A DNA stretch of 64,000 bases. It comes from an uncultured Prevotella sp. (lineage in GTDB: Bacteria > Bacteroidota > Bacteroidia > Bacteroidales > Bacteroidaceae). A model generated the notes under the pieces. The model was not told the DNA's origin, searched no databases, and was given only the letters and a program-made list of their open reading frames with translations. How positions within the stretch are numbered: position 1 is the stretch's first letter; the number at the start of each line of letters is the position of its first letter. Below, piece after piece: positions 1-9,141 of the stretch. The stretch is from contig URER01000001.1 in the NCBI GenBank assembly GCA_900547005.1, positions 62,001-126,000 of the forward strand, written 5' to 3'. The translations under genes were made by a program, and so were the position numbers.

Positions 1-1338
1 AGGATAGTTCCAGTCATTATTACACATCCATATTTGGCCTTTGTCGTTCATTTCCTTAAATTTGAGAAAACCTCCATTCTCGCCACTTATGGAATTACTA
101 AGTGTAGACCAAGTATTGTCAGAATTAAGTCTTAGTAATGTGTTTTTGCTGCTTCCTGTATTTGCTAAGAACAGATTTCCGTTCTTGTCATAAAGGACAG
201 ATGTAATGATTTCATAATTTACATTCTTGTCGGATACATTATAGTGAGAATAAATAGGACTATTCTCGTGGTTCCAATGATTTGTTACTTCACCATCATA
301 GAATTCGAAAAGTCCTGCCTGACTGCCTGCTACGATGTGGCGGTTGTCGCGTGGGTCAATGTCAAGACTTATTATGTCTTGGTATCTTACACCATACTTA
401 TCCCCAATCCCTTCGTTATTGAACGTTGTCCATGAGTTGTTGTTCAAATCGAGAATCTGTATTGAGGCTGGTTGCTCCAAGTCCCATCCGCTACCATTGC
501 AAGAATATAACTTGTTGTCATGTATTTTTAGAAAGCCGAAATAATTGTATTTCGGTCCGTCGGGATTGATGTCTTGTGCTATAAAAGTTTTTGTGCCGTT
601 GTCATTGTCGAGTTTATAGCCTTGCAGTTTGCCGTCCTGCTGGTTGCTCCAGTAACACTTGTTGGTGTTGTCGTAGGCAATGTATTCCTTATAGCCGTTA
701 TTAGTACTCACAATAATATCGTTCGCATCGTTGAAAGATACTGATGCAGACGTGATTTTCCAGTTGTTTTTATCAATCAGGTTGTCTGATATTTTGCCAG
801 CATAGACGCCCGATGGGGTCTTTGCATATATGGTGTTGTTTTCTATTGCGCAGTCAGTGACATTCATTTTTAGGTTATACGTGTCGCTTATCTCCGCGTC
901 TTTGACATTTATTTTCACTATTCCGAATCCGGTGCTGAGATAAGCGTAGTTGCCGTTTATTGTAATGTTGTTGACAGTTTTGTCTTCAGTCATTGATTTG
1001 TCATAGTAGTCACTGATGTTTACCACATTGCTGTTGTTATCAAGCAGGTCGATATTGTGGTCTGTATAGATTATAACAAGCCTCTTCGCACCATTACACC
1101 ATGCAATATATTGTATGCCGCTATCGTTCAGCGGATATACGGTATCGTATGTAGCAACGCTTTTGTCAACTGTATTATACGAGAAAATATTGTCGGAACT
1201 GAGCACGTACACAAGATTGCCGGCAGGTTCTATGTCTGTTATGTCACTGTAGCCGATATACGTCTGCCATTGTCCTATCTTGTCGGCAAATACAGACGAT
1301 ACTACCGATAGCATTAAAGTAAGAATGATATTTCTCAT
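1..1338 (-). CDS. PorZ-like beta-propeller protein, 3' end beyond the window
   Basis: An open minus-strand frame starts at ATG 1338 and runs off the left edge, so only the N-terminal 446 or so residues are visible. It begins with a short signal peptide (MRNIILTLMLSVVSSVFA). It continues as repeated beta-propeller blades with motifs such as GQWQTYIGYSDI, GIQYIAWCNGAKRLVI, NGNYAYLSTGFGIVKINVKDAEI and RDNRHIVAGSQAGLFEFYDGEV. This pattern fits the PorZ / two-component-regulator-propeller family, which in Porphyromonas helps the type IX secretion system attach cargo to anionic LPS at the cell surface. The family call is from recalled motifs. The C-terminal sorting domain expected in PorZ lies outside the window, so a plain propeller protein cannot be excluded. 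Confidence 0.75.
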   Translation of the reverse strand, partial: MRNIILTLMLSVVSSVFADKIGQWQTYIGYSDITDIEPAGNLVYVLSSDNIFSYNTVDKSVATYDTVYPLNDSGIQYIAWCNGAKRLVIIYTDHNIDLLDNNSNVVNISDYYDKSMTEDKTVNNITINGNYAYLSTGFGIVKINVKDAEISDTYNLKMNVTDCAIENNTIYAKTPSGVYAGKISDNLIDKNNWKITSASVSFNDANDIIVSTNNGYKEYIAYDNTNKCYWSNQQDGKLQGYKLDNDNGTKTFIAQDINPDGPKYNYFGFLKIHDNKLYSCNGSGWDLEQPASIQILDLNNNSWTTFNNEGIGDKYGVRYQDIISLDIDPRDNRHIVAGSQAGLFEFYDGEVTNHWNHENSPIYSHYNVSDKNVNYEIITSVLYDKNGNLFLANTGSSKNTLLRLNSDNTWSTLSNSISGENGGFLKFKEMNDKGQIWMCNNDWNYP

Positions 1339-1392
1339 AATAACCTGATAATCTTTATGTTTATGGATATGTTTATCGCACTGTTGATTTAA

Positions 1393-1452
1393 TAAAAATC
1401 CCTCATTAAGTGATTGAATGCTCTTGAATGGTCACTCAATGAGGGATTTTTA
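1393..1452 (-). terminator. Rho-independent terminator after rdgB
   Basis: A 21-bp inverted repeat with one mismatch (arms 1393-1413 and 1432-1452, 18-nt loop) lies 11 bp beyond the rdgB stop codon. The arms begin and end in A/T runs, so it could act on both strands. It separates rdgB from the porZ-like gene, which starts 54 bp further on. Confidence 0.85.
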
Positions 1453-1463
1453 TTTATTCTCCC

Positions 1464-2075
1464 CTACCCTTTCAGATACTCCGCAAGCTTTTCCACGGCT
1501 AAGGCACGGTGGCTTATCTTGTTTTTCACCTCGTTACCAAGCTCGGCGAAGGACTTGTCGTAGCCGTCGGGCATGAATATCGGATCGTAGCCGAACCCCT
1601 CGCTGCCATGCTTTTCTGTGAGGATAGTGCCGTCTACGCGGCCTAAAAACTGGCGGGCGGTAATCTCTCCGTCGGCGTTTGCCTCGATAAGGGTTATCAC
1701 GGTGCTGAAATGTGCGGCGCGGTTAGTCTTGCCGTTGAGGTTCTTCAGCAGCAGAGCCATGTTGGCTTCGCTGTCGTGTCCGTCGCCACCGGCATAGCGT
1801 GCGCTGCGTACTCCCGGCTCACCGCCAAGCTCGTCAACGAGCAAGCCTGTGTCGTCGGCAACCACGGCGTATGGCATTGGATAGCCGGTGTCTTGCAGAT
1901 AGTCGGCCACAGCAGCGGCTTTTATCTCCGAATTTTCCTCTAATGTGGTGCCGTTTTCTTCTATTTCGGCAGTCATATTGATGTCTTTCAGCGACAAAAC
2001 TTCGGCACTTTCACCTAAGATATTGCGTATTTCCGACAGTTTATGGCTGTTGTTGGTTGCTATTATCAGTTTCAT
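1464..2075 (-). CDS. rdgB: XTP/dITP diphosphatase (RdgB/HAM1 family)
   Basis: This enzyme hydrolyses non-canonical purine nucleotides (XTP, dITP, ITP) to monophosphates and keeps them out of DNA and RNA. The family signatures are visible: an N-terminal nucleotide-binding ATNNSHKLSEI, the acidic DDTGLLVDEL, then GGEPGVRSARYAG, and a C-terminal HGSEGFGYDPIF with KNKISHRALA. I start it at 2075 (MKLIIATNN) because family members begin almost directly with this beta strand. An upstream ATG at 2096 would add only MRKNKRY. From 2075 it still overlaps the end of the YitT-family gene by 35 bp, so the two are probably co-transcribed and translationally coupled. Confidence 0.95.
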   Translation of the reverse strand: MKLIIATNNSHKLSEIRNILGESAEVLSLKDINMTAEIEENGTTLEENSEIKAAAVADYLQDTGYPMPYAVVADDTGLLVDELGGEPGVRSARYAGGDGHDSEANMALLLKNLNGKTNRAAHFSTVITLIEANADGEITARQFLGRVDGTILTEKHGSEGFGYDPIFMPDGYDKSFAELGNEVKNKISHRALAVEKLAEYLKG

Positions 2076-3015
2076 ATATCTCTTGTTTTTTCTCATCCTG
2101 TGGCACTTTCACCTTCATTTCATCGAATCCCTCACCGTAAACACCGATGACAGAACTTTGACTTACAAATGCGTTGGGGTCTATCATCTTTATCAACCGG
2201 AAGATATTCACACTCTCACGCTTCTTTGCCAGCAGACACAACACCTTCATCTGCCGGCCCGTGTACCATCCGTGTCCGTCGAGAATCGTTATCGTGTGCT
2301 CTGTGTTCTTGGCTATGGCGTTGGCTATTTCCTGGTATTTGCTCGAGAAAATAAGGAACTGCACCGACTCTCTTCGGGCATTCATCACGTAGTCCAGCGT
2401 GAAGCACTCGATGCCGATGGTACACAATGCGAACACCACCTTGTGGATTCTTTCGAGATAAGTGCCGAACGAGGGGATGAACATACAACTGCCCACTATC
2501 ACGAAGTCTACGAAAATGAGTACCTGACCCAGTGAGAAGTCGTGAAATTTGTTTACCACTGCCGCCACGATATCAGTGCCTCCGGTGCTTCCGTTGCTCA
2601 GGAACACCACCGCAAGTCCCGACCCTGTGATGATACAGCCGATGATTAGCGACATCAGTTCCTGCCCTTTTCCGAGTATCTGATAGAACTCTCCGTCGGG
2701 TCCCATCATCACCTTCTGCGCCGCCCATAGCATTACCGAGAGCGCAACGATGGCATATATGGTCTTCATCATAAACCGGAAGCCCAGTATCCGCAGCGCG
2801 ACGACGAGCAACGCAGCGTTGATGACGAAGTAAGAGTATTCTATCGGTATTTTCGTGGCATAGAAAATGATAGCCGACAGACCCGTCACTCCTCCCGTCA
2901 CAATCTCGTATGGCAGGAGGAATACGGTCCAACCGAATGTATAGAGCATAAGACCTATGGTTATGAACACATAGTCTTGTGCCTCGTTCCATAATTTTTT
3001 GTGGTCTATTGTCAC
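2041..3015 (-). CDS. YitT-family membrane protein (YitT_membrane + DUF2179)
   Basis: An integral membrane protein of 324 residues with about five hydrophobic segments in the first 210 residues. These include the family's G-rich loop GGVTGLSAIIFY and NGSTGGTDIVAAVV. A soluble DUF2179 domain of about 80 residues follows (TITILDGHGWYTGRQMKVL ... IKMIDPNAFVSQSSVIGVYGEGF), then a charged tail. Family members are widespread and lack an agreed function; transport has been suggested. It sits 13 bp after leuS and overlaps rdgB, so leuS-yitT-rdgB look like one transcript. Confidence 0.92.
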   Translation of the reverse strand: MTIDHKKLWNEAQDYVFITIGLMLYTFGWTVFLLPYEIVTGGVTGLSAIIFYATKIPIEYSYFVINAALLVVALRILGFRFMMKTIYAIVALSVMLWAAQKVMMGPDGEFYQILGKGQELMSLIIGCIITGSGLAVVFLSNGSTGGTDIVAAVVNKFHDFSLGQVLIFVDFVIVGSCMFIPSFGTYLERIHKVVFALCTIGIECFTLDYVMNARRESVQFLIFSSKYQEIANAIAKNTEHTITILDGHGWYTGRQMKVLCLLAKKRESVNIFRLIKMIDPNAFVSQSSVIGVYGEGFDEMKVKVPQDEKKQEIYETDNSNQQQP

Positions 3016-3028
3016 TCTCTTTCGGATT

Positions 3029-6000
3029 TTATTTTATTACGATATTGACGATTTTCTTAGGCACTACGATTACTTTCACAATCTGTTTGCCTTCCAGATA
3101 CTTCGCGCTGCGTTCGTCGTCGAGCACAGCCTGCTGCACCTCGTCGTTCTTTGCGTCGGCGGGGAACATCTTCTGATAGCGCGCCTTGCCGTTGAACGAC
3201 ACCGTGAGCTGCATCTCGCTTTCCACGAGATACTTCTCTTCGCATACCGGCCAAGCCGCATCGCAAACGCTGCCCTGCTCTCCTAAGGCTGCCCAAAGCT
3301 CTTCGGCGATGTGCGGAGTGAACGGCGCAATCAGCACGACGAGCTTCTTCAGCAGTTCACAGTTGTGGCATTTCTGCTGCATCAACTCGTTCACGCAAAT
3401 CATAAATGCCGATATTGACGTGTTGTATGAGAAGTTCTCGATGTCTTGTGTCACCTTCTTTATCAGCTTGTGGACGCTCTTCAGCGACTCCGGCTTAGCT
3501 TCCTCGTTGTTAGGCAGGAACGCATCGGAGCGGTTATCGTAGAACAGTCCCCAGAATTTCTTCAGGAAACGGTGGCATCCGTCAATGCCGTTCGTGTCCC
3601 ACGGCTTGCTCTGTTCCACCGGACCGAGGAACATTTCATACAGGCGGAGTGTGTCGGCACCGTATTTTTCCACAATCATATCGGGGTTGACAACGTTGTA
3701 CATCGACTTCGACATCTTCTCCACGGCCCAACCGCATACGTACTTTCCGTCTTCGAGAATAAACTCGGCGTTGTTGTATTCCGGCCGCCATGCCTTGAAA
3801 GCATCCACGTCCAGCACGTCGCCGCTGACGATATTCACGTCCACATGGATAGGCGTTACGTCGTATTTGTCCTTCAGGCCGAAAGAAACGAATACCGGCC
3901 TCTCAGCAGTGCTGTTATTCTGTCCGTCAGAGTTATCACCTTTTGGGGAGTTGGAGGGGGCAGTCCTATTTATGCGATACACGAAGTTGCTCCTTCCCTG
4001 TATCATTCCCTGATTCACCAGCTTTTGGAACGGCTCTTCCTTGCACGAGAATCCGTAGTCGAAGAGGAACTTGTTCCAGAAGCGTGAGTATATCAAGTGG
4101 CCCGTTGCGTGTTCTGTTCCACCCACATACAGGTCAACGTTCTGCCAATATTCGTCCACTTTCTTATCCGTCAATGCCTCATGATTGCGCGGATCCATAT
4201 AGCGGAGATAATACGCCGATGATCCCGCGAAGCCCGGCATCGTGTTCAATTCGAGCGGGAACACGGTCTTGTTGTCAATCTTCGCGTTCTCCGTCACGCA
4301 GTTGTTCACGGTGTCCCAAGCCCAACGTGTGGCGTTTCCGAGTGGCGGCTCGCCCGTCTCGGTAGGCAGGAACTTGTCCACCTCGGGCAGCTCCAACGGC
4401 AGACAGCTCTCAGGAATCATATAAGGCATACCGTCCTTGTAATATACCGGGAACGGCTCGCCCCAATAACGCTGGCGTGAGAAGATGGCATCGCGCAGGC
4501 GGAAGTTCACCTTCACGCGGCCAAGACCGTGCGAAGTAACATATTCTTTGGTCTTGGCGATGGCCTCTTTCACGGTAAGGCCGTTAAGGGAAAAGCCCCC
4601 CACGTTCCCCCCAAGGGGGGATGACCCATCCGCCGTGTTCTCGGCCATCTCATTATTTATATTATGTTCCATCCCGTTGGGACTCTCCCCCTTGGGGGAG
4701 TTGGAGGGGGCCGGACTGTTCATCACAATTCCCTCTTTCGCATCGAAACTCTCCTCGCTCACGTCTGCGCCTTCTATGAGCGGGATGATAGGCAGGTTAA
4801 AATGCTTTGCGAAAGCATAGTCACGCGAGTCGTGCGCAGGCACCGCCATGATGGCACCCGTACCGTAACCGGCAAGCACATACTCTGAAATCCAAATCGG
4901 AATGTTCTTGCCCGTAAACGGATTGATGGCATACGAACCCGAGAACACTCCCGTAACACGACGGTCACTGATGCGTTCACGCTCCGTGCGCTTCTTCACG
5001 TATGCCAGATACTCGTCCACTTCGGCACGCTGTTCTGCTGTCGTCAGCTTGTCTACAAGTTCGCTCTCCGGTGCCAGCACCATGAAGGTAACACCGAAAA
5101 TGGTGTCGGCGCGGGTAGTGAAGATGGTAAACTCTTTGAGTGAAGAGTGAAGAGTGAAGAGTGAAGAATCCATTTGCTTGGTATTTGATTCTTCGTCCTC
5201 CGTTTTTTCCTCTTCATCCTTCCTTGCTATTTGATTCTTCGTTCTTCGTTCTTCGTTTTTCACTTTAAACACCATTTCCGTTCCCTCGCTGCGACCAATC
5301 CAGTTGCGCTGTGTCTCTTTCAGCGAGTCGGTCCAGTCGATGGTGTCCAGTCCGTCGAGCAGTCTCTGTGCGTATGCCGACACACGCAGGCACCACTGGC
5401 GCATCTTCTTCTGCACTACCGGGTAGCCGCCGCGCTCCGATACGCCGTCCACGACCTCATCGTTAGCCAGCACCGTACCCAGTTGCGGACACCAGTTCAC
5501 CATCGTTTCGCCCAGATAAGCAATACGGTAGTTCATCAAAGTCTCTTGTTGCTTTTTCTCGTCCCATGAGTTCCATTCTTCGGCAGTGAACGACAGCTCC
5601 TCGCTCTGCGCCACACCATACTGCTCCAGACCCTCCGTTCCGTTCTTCTCGAAGTATTCAATGAGTCTGGTTATCGGCTGAGCTTTGGGCTTCCCCCCTT
5701 GGGGGGAGTCGAGGGGGGCCGCATAGAAGCTGTTGAACATCTTCATAAACGCCCACTGTGTCCACTGATAGTATTCCGGATCACACGTGCGTATCTCTCT
5801 CGACCAGTCGAAAGAGAAGCCAATCTTGTCCAACTGCTCGCGGTATCTCTTTATGTTTGTGTCCGTAGTAACGGCCGGATGCTGTCCCGTCTGAATGGCA
5901 TACTGCTCCGCCGGCAGTCCGTATGCGTCATACCCCATCGGGTTCAGCACATTATAGCCCTGCAACCTCTTGTATCTTGCGTATATGTCGCTGGCTATAT

Positions 6001-6163
6001 AGCCGAGCGGATGACCCACGTGCAGTCCTGCTCCCGACGGATACGGGAACATATTAAGCACGTAGAATTTCTTCTTGTCGTCTTTTTCAGAAACCTTATA
6101 TGTCTGCATTTCGACCCATCGTTTCTGCCATCTCTTCTCGATTTCTCTGAAATTGTATTCCAT
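3029..6163 (-). CDS. leuS: Leucyl-tRNA synthetase with in-frame repeat insertions
   Basis: This class I synthetase charges tRNA-Leu. It has the HIGH-type motif within YPSGAGLHVGHPLGYIASD (about residues 41-60), the CP1 editing domain (TRADTIFGVTFMVLAPESE), the TGAIMAVPAHDSRD editing motif and the KMSKS loop (AVEKMSKSMYNVVNPD). At 1044 residues it is about 100 longer than I would expect for this group. The excess is low-complexity peptide at four places: AAPLDSPQGGKPKAQ, a charged KNEERRTKN...SSLFTLHSSL stretch, a PAPSNSPKGESPNG...SSPLGGNVGG stretch in or beside the editing domain, and TAPSNSPKGDNSDGQ before the KMSKS loop. Each coincides with a repeat element that also occurs intergenically. 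The frame is open throughout, so the enzyme is presumably functional. Confidence 0.97.
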   Translation of the reverse strand: MEYNFREIEKRWQKRWVEMQTYKVSEKDDKKKFYVLNMFPYPSGAGLHVGHPLGYIASDIYARYKRLQGYNVLNPMGYDAYGLPAEQYAIQTGQHPAVTTDTNIKRYREQLDKIGFSFDWSREIRTCDPEYYQWTQWAFMKMFNSFYAAPLDSPQGGKPKAQPITRLIEYFEKNGTEGLEQYGVAQSEELSFTAEEWNSWDEKKQQETLMNYRIAYLGETMVNWCPQLGTVLANDEVVDGVSERGGYPVVQKKMRQWCLRVSAYAQRLLDGLDTIDWTDSLKETQRNWIGRSEGTEMVFKVKNEERRTKNQIARKDEEEKTEDEESNTKQMDSSLFTLHSSLKEFTIFTTRADTIFGVTFMVLAPESELVDKLTTAEQRAEVDEYLAYVKKRTERERISDRRVTGVFSGSYAINPFTGKNIPIWISEYVLAGYGTGAIMAVPAHDSRDYAFAKHFNLPIIPLIEGADVSEESFDAKEGIVMNSPAPSNSPKGESPNGMEHNINNEMAENTADGSSPLGGNVGGFSLNGLTVKEAIAKTKEYVTSHGLGRVKVNFRLRDAIFSRQRYWGEPFPVYYKDGMPYMIPESCLPLELPEVDKFLPTETGEPPLGNATRWAWDTVNNCVTENAKIDNKTVFPLELNTMPGFAGSSAYYLRYMDPRNHEALTDKKVDEYWQNVDLYVGGTEHATGHLIYSRFWNKFLFDYGFSCKEEPFQKLVNQGMIQGRSNFVYRINRTAPSNSPKGDNSDGQNNSTAERPVFVSFGLKDKYDVTPIHVDVNIVSGDVLDVDAFKAWRPEYNNAEFILEDGKYVCGWAVEKMSKSMYNVVNPDMIVEKYGADTLRLYEMFLGPVEQSKPWDTNGIDGCHRFLKKFWGLFYDNRSDAFLPNNEEAKPESLKSVHKLIKKVTQDIENFSYNTSISAFMICVNELMQQKCHNCELLKKLVVLIAPFTPHIAEELWAALGEQGSVCDAAWPVCEEKYLVESEMQLTVSFNGKARYQKMFPADAKNDEVQQAVLDDERSAKYLEGKQIVKVIVVPKKIVNIVIK
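3937..3965. repeat. Family A repeat inside leuS (copy 1)
   Basis: This is a short G/C-run repeat (CTTTTGGGGAGTTGGAGGGG on the plus strand). It encodes APSNSPKG on the coding strand and has near-identical copies at about 4688-4712 and 5691-5722. It lies between conserved blocks of the synthetase. Confidence 0.75.
4595..4712. repeat. Family A paired copies bounding a small MITE-like insertion in leuS
   Basis: Two inverted copies of the family A sequence (about 4595-4621 and 4686-4712) bound about 65 bp of unrelated sequence. Each copy contains its own CCCCC-AAGG-GGGG-like palindrome. The whole segment is translated in frame as about 39 residues of low complexity in or next to the editing domain. 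The terminal inverted repeat layout resembles a miniature mobile or REP-like element. Confidence 0.65.
5137..5265. repeat. Family B GAAGAGT-type repeat inside leuS
   Basis: Seven-base GTGAAGA units are followed by related TTCGTTC and TTCGTCC runs in the opposite sense, giving a roughly inverted layout. The segment is translated in frame as a charged Lys/Glu/Arg-rich linker just before the editing domain. The same repeat type occurs between genes at 6321-6350 and, in degenerate form, near 9507-9537. Confidence 0.7.
5691..5722. repeat. Family A repeat inside leuS (copy 4)
   Basis: The core is CCCCCCTTGGGGGGAGTCGA followed by a G run, encoding AAPLDSPQGGKP on the coding strand. It has the same palindromic centre and trailing G-run as the copies at 3937 and 4686. 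Confidence 0.7.
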
Positions 6164-6609
6164 TTCTGTATATCTTGTTTTTTGTTTTTATCTAAGTAGA
6201 CAGGAGACTGGAGTTCAGACAAATGTCTTGTCAGTTGACAAGTTGCTACCTTTTTATATTTATCAAGGTATTGGATTAGTTCGCGTGCTCATAAACTTCA
6301 CAAGCTCATCAGCTTCGCAGTCTTCACTCTTCACTCTTCATTCTTCATTCCCCATCTCTCCTATTCTTCAGATTGCAAATTTAGCTAAAATAAGTGAGAT
6401 TGTGCACTGTCAAATCAATAAATTGCAGCTTTTCCAATATAAATGTGGGTTAAGAAGGTTATTGTAAATTGTCTTTGCCGGATTTGAATACCACAGAAAA
6501 CAAATAATTATTAGCCACGCTAATAATCAGTTCGGCCGTCGTCCCCGATACTTTAACCTTTTGGGACGACGGCCGATTAAATTATTATAACCTTAACGAA
6601 GCTATATTC
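6164..6609. other. leuS upstream region, no gene seen
   Basis: There is no credible coding frame here. A -7-like TAAATTTG lies on the minus strand at 6383-6376, about 210 bp before leuS, with no convincing -33 partner. An intergenic family B repeat (TTCACTC/TTCATTC units, 6321-6350) lies in the presumed leuS leader. A strong hairpin at 6532-6576 belongs to the pectate lyase 3' end. Confidence 0.6.
6532..6576 (-). terminator. Strong hairpin after the pectate lyase gene
   Basis: A perfect 14-bp G/C-rich stem (6532-6545 with 6563-6576, 17-nt loop) lies 34 bp beyond the pectate lyase stop. There is no clear U-run behind it on the minus strand, so it may be a 3'-end stabiliser rather than a simple intrinsic terminator. 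Confidence 0.65.
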
Positions 6610-8943
6610 TTATTTCATTGCCACTTTCACGGTTTCGTTCCCACCCTTTCCTGCCACCTTCAGAAGCAATATTCCGTCGGCTTTCGGAAGATAAACAGAT
6701 GTGTTTGTGCCGTTGAAAGCATGGCTGCCGAGCAGCGCACCGCTTATGGTGTAAGCGGAAACAGTGTACTTGTCGCTTGCCTTTGCGCCCTCTACGCTGA
6801 GCACTACCATGCCGTTGAAGGCCTGAACGAGGCGCACTTTCTTACCGTCGCTCTCGGTGCCGTTAATGAATCCGATGCCGTCGGCGGTGCCGAAGTCAAC
6901 GTTCTTCTGAGCCATACCGAGCTCGTAAGCACCGAGGTCGGGAGCCTCGCCCGCGAAAGCGATTGCCGGAACCACCACACCCGTACTTGCGTAGCGGCCG
7001 TTGGCCTCCACCTTTGCGCCCTTGTCCACCAGCACGGCGTTGCCTTCCAATGGATGAGCGAAGTCAATATCCGGCAGACTGCCATCCTCCTTGCGCTCGG
7101 CGATGAGCTGAGTATGGTCCATGCCCACGAAGTTCGACAGCGAAACAAGATAGTCGCAGTTCGTTTCCTTTGATGCGGCAGATGTGCAGCAACGGCCGAA
7201 CACCTTGTCCTTAGACCCATACTCATTCTTCGAGCTGAGTGATTTGTCTGTGTAATCGCTGATAGATATGCAGTTTGTCAGCTCACATACGCTGCCCGAA
7301 GCCAGCGCTTCGTATATATTATAGCTGTAAGTGTCCTTCGGTGCGCCGATGACGCTCTTGTGCTGGGCATATCCCGTGCAGTTGTTCATGATGATGTCGC
7401 CCGAGTTATGGTTCTGGTCGAAGCTCTTCGAGCCGTTGTTTACTGCCACGCAACGGTTCAGCACCACGTTCATGCGGCCCTGATTAGAACCCATCTTGAA
7501 TCCGTTCATGTTGCCCGAGGTCTTCACTCCGTTGATAAATCCGTTGGCGTAGGCCACGCAGTTCTCATATACAATCGTAACGTTGTCGGGGAAACCGCCG
7601 TCCTTCTTGAAGAAAGAGTCGTATCCGTCGTCCGAGTTATGATATGCGCGGCATCCGAAGAAGTAGTTGCCGTCGCCCACCGACACCTTCGGGGCGAATC
7701 CGTCGGCATCGCCGTCGCCCTCGTCCTTGTTCTCGTAAGCGTCGCAGTTCAGGATATAGTTGAACGCTCCGAGATTCTTTATCTGCAATCCCGTGTCGCC
7801 GTTGCGGTAGAAATGGCAGAACTCAATGATGTTGTCGTGGCCGTCCTGCGTGCGCGCCAGTATGTCTGCCGCCGAGCCGCCCTCCGGTTTGTTGCGCTCA
7901 ATGAGCATACCGTTGTCGCTCGCGTTGGTGATGTCAATCTTGTAGAAGTGCCAGTACGAGCTTGTCAGGCGCACGCCCTGATACGGGTTGTTTGAGTGGG
8001 CGTGATACGGCTGACCCGAGAAGTCGAGCACCGCGCGGCCGTCCGGACACATCACCGTGATGTAGTTGTCGTGCGTACCGTTGCGTCCGTCTATGTTGAT
8101 GCGCTTGTCATACACGTATGTGCCGCTCTTCATCTTGATTGTCGTACCCGGAACGGCCCTGTTCACAGCCAGTTGCAGGTCGAAATACGGGTTTGCTTCC
8201 GAGCCGTCGGCCGTAGCGTCGTCGCCGTTCGGGGCGCACCAGATGATGTCTTCCTCGCCCGCCTTCGGAGTCTTTATCACCATTGGGTCGCCGTAGCTCA
8301 TGCCCCGCTCCGTGTCCGTAGGGTTGTCCGGGTTCTCCGTCGGCTTGTCATTGCCGCCTGTTCCCCCACCCTGCTCAATGTCTTCGGGGTTGCCGGCCAC
8401 AATGCTATATATATAGAGTGCGCCCGTTGTGGTCAGCGTCACGTCGCCGTCGGCAGCCACCGTCGCCCTGCCCGTTATCTTCGTCTTGTTCGACGAGCTT
8501 GCCGGGAAGCTCTCCTCCGTAACGTTCTCGGCCGTGAAGGTGCGTGCCATGCCGTCCTTCGATGTGGCATACATCACCTCCACCACCTCGCCGGCCGTTC
8601 TGTTCGGAATCACGATTTTGCTCGCGTCGGCAATCCACATCCTGCAGTCGCTCTTGTCGCCCAGCCGCAGGTTGCCCGCCGTGCTTGCCGTGATGGTGAA
8701 CCGCAGTCCGCCCACGCACACCAGTTCCGCTCCCCCTGCCAATGCCGGAGCGTTGTTCAGCGCGTTCAGATAAAGAAAGCGGTTGTTGTTACTGTCCTTA
8801 CCCCAGTTTTCCGTATCTGCGGCGATAGCCGTCTGGTCGGCTGCCGGTACCGAAGTAAAGTTCCATTTTACAGTTTCGGCGGCCGCTGATAGTGATGCGG
8901 TCGCCGAGATACCAATGATAATTTTAGTAAACAGTTTGTTCAT
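6610..8943 (-). CDS. Secreted pectate lyase, polysaccharide lyase family 9
   Basis: This 777-residue extracellular enzyme is predicted to cleave polygalacturonate by Ca-dependent beta-elimination. A signal peptide (1-21) is followed by an N-terminal beta-sandwich-like region (about 25-185), a linker rich in Gly, Asn and Pro, then a right-handed beta-helix (about 230-570). The PL9 residues are visible. D414 in GDADGF and D438, D439 and D442 in NSDDGYD match the Pel9A calcium ligands, and K483 in GFKMGSN matches its catalytic base. The C-terminal 80 residues (TVSAYTISGALLGSHAF ... GILLLKVAG) look like a type IX secretion sorting domain. It is divergent from the GH105 gene at 9755, and the two share a regulatory region. 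Confidence 0.92.
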   Translation of the reverse strand: MNKLFTKIIIGISATASLSAAAETVKWNFTSVPAADQTAIAADTENWGKDSNNNRFLYLNALNNAPALAGGAELVCVGGLRFTITASTAGNLRLGDKSDCRMWIADASKIVIPNRTAGEVVEVMYATSKDGMARTFTAENVTEESFPASSSNKTKITGRATVAADGDVTLTTTGALYIYSIVAGNPEDIEQGGGTGGNDKPTENPDNPTDTERGMSYGDPMVIKTPKAGEEDIIWCAPNGDDATADGSEANPYFDLQLAVNRAVPGTTIKMKSGTYVYDKRINIDGRNGTHDNYITVMCPDGRAVLDFSGQPYHAHSNNPYQGVRLTSSYWHFYKIDITNASDNGMLIERNKPEGGSAADILARTQDGHDNIIEFCHFYRNGDTGLQIKNLGAFNYILNCDAYENKDEGDGDADGFAPKVSVGDGNYFFGCRAYHNSDDGYDSFFKKDGGFPDNVTIVYENCVAYANGFINGVKTSGNMNGFKMGSNQGRMNVVLNRCVAVNNGSKSFDQNHNSGDIIMNNCTGYAQHKSVIGAPKDTYSYNIYEALASGSVCELTNCISISDYTDKSLSSKNEYGSKDKVFGRCCTSAASKETNCDYLVSLSNFVGMDHTQLIAERKEDGSLPDIDFAHPLEGNAVLVDKGAKVEANGRYASTGVVVPAIAFAGEAPDLGAYELGMAQKNVDFGTADGIGFINGTESDGKKVRLVQAFNGMVVLSVEGAKASDKYTVSAYTISGALLGSHAFNGTNTSVYLPKADGILLLKVAGKGGNETVKVAMK

Positions 8944-9049
8944 AAGATTTGTTTTGTAAGTAGTTTTATTTCTTGAAATCGGTTTTCAGACAGTCTCTGT
9001 CATTGCCAATTTTTTCTTTGTGTTTCCCGAATAAATCTTATTTACGTTG

Positions 9050-9057
9050 CAAATATA
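9050..9057 (-). promoter_or_regulatory. -7 element for the pectate lyase gene
   Basis: TATATTTG on the minus strand matches the Bacteroidetes -7 consensus TAnnTTTG and lies about 107 bp upstream of the start codon. No TTTG is found at the usual upstream distance, which would fit a promoter that needs an activator. Confidence 0.5.
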
Positions 9058-9101
9058 TAGTTTTCCCGAATACCCTGTACACTTTTCGGGTGAGAAAATA
9101 A

Positions 9102-9115
9102 CGTAAACGTTTACG
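9102..9115. promoter_or_regulatory. LacI-type operator palindrome upstream of the pectate lyase
   Basis: CGTAAACGTTTACG is a perfect 14-bp palindrome with the central CG and AAACGTTT core typical of LacI/PurR/CcpA-family operators. It lies about 45 bp upstream of the candidate pectate lyase -7 element. The regulator itself is not in the window. Confidence 0.6.
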
Positions 9116-9141
9116 GAAGAGACAACCCTGCACAATAAAAC

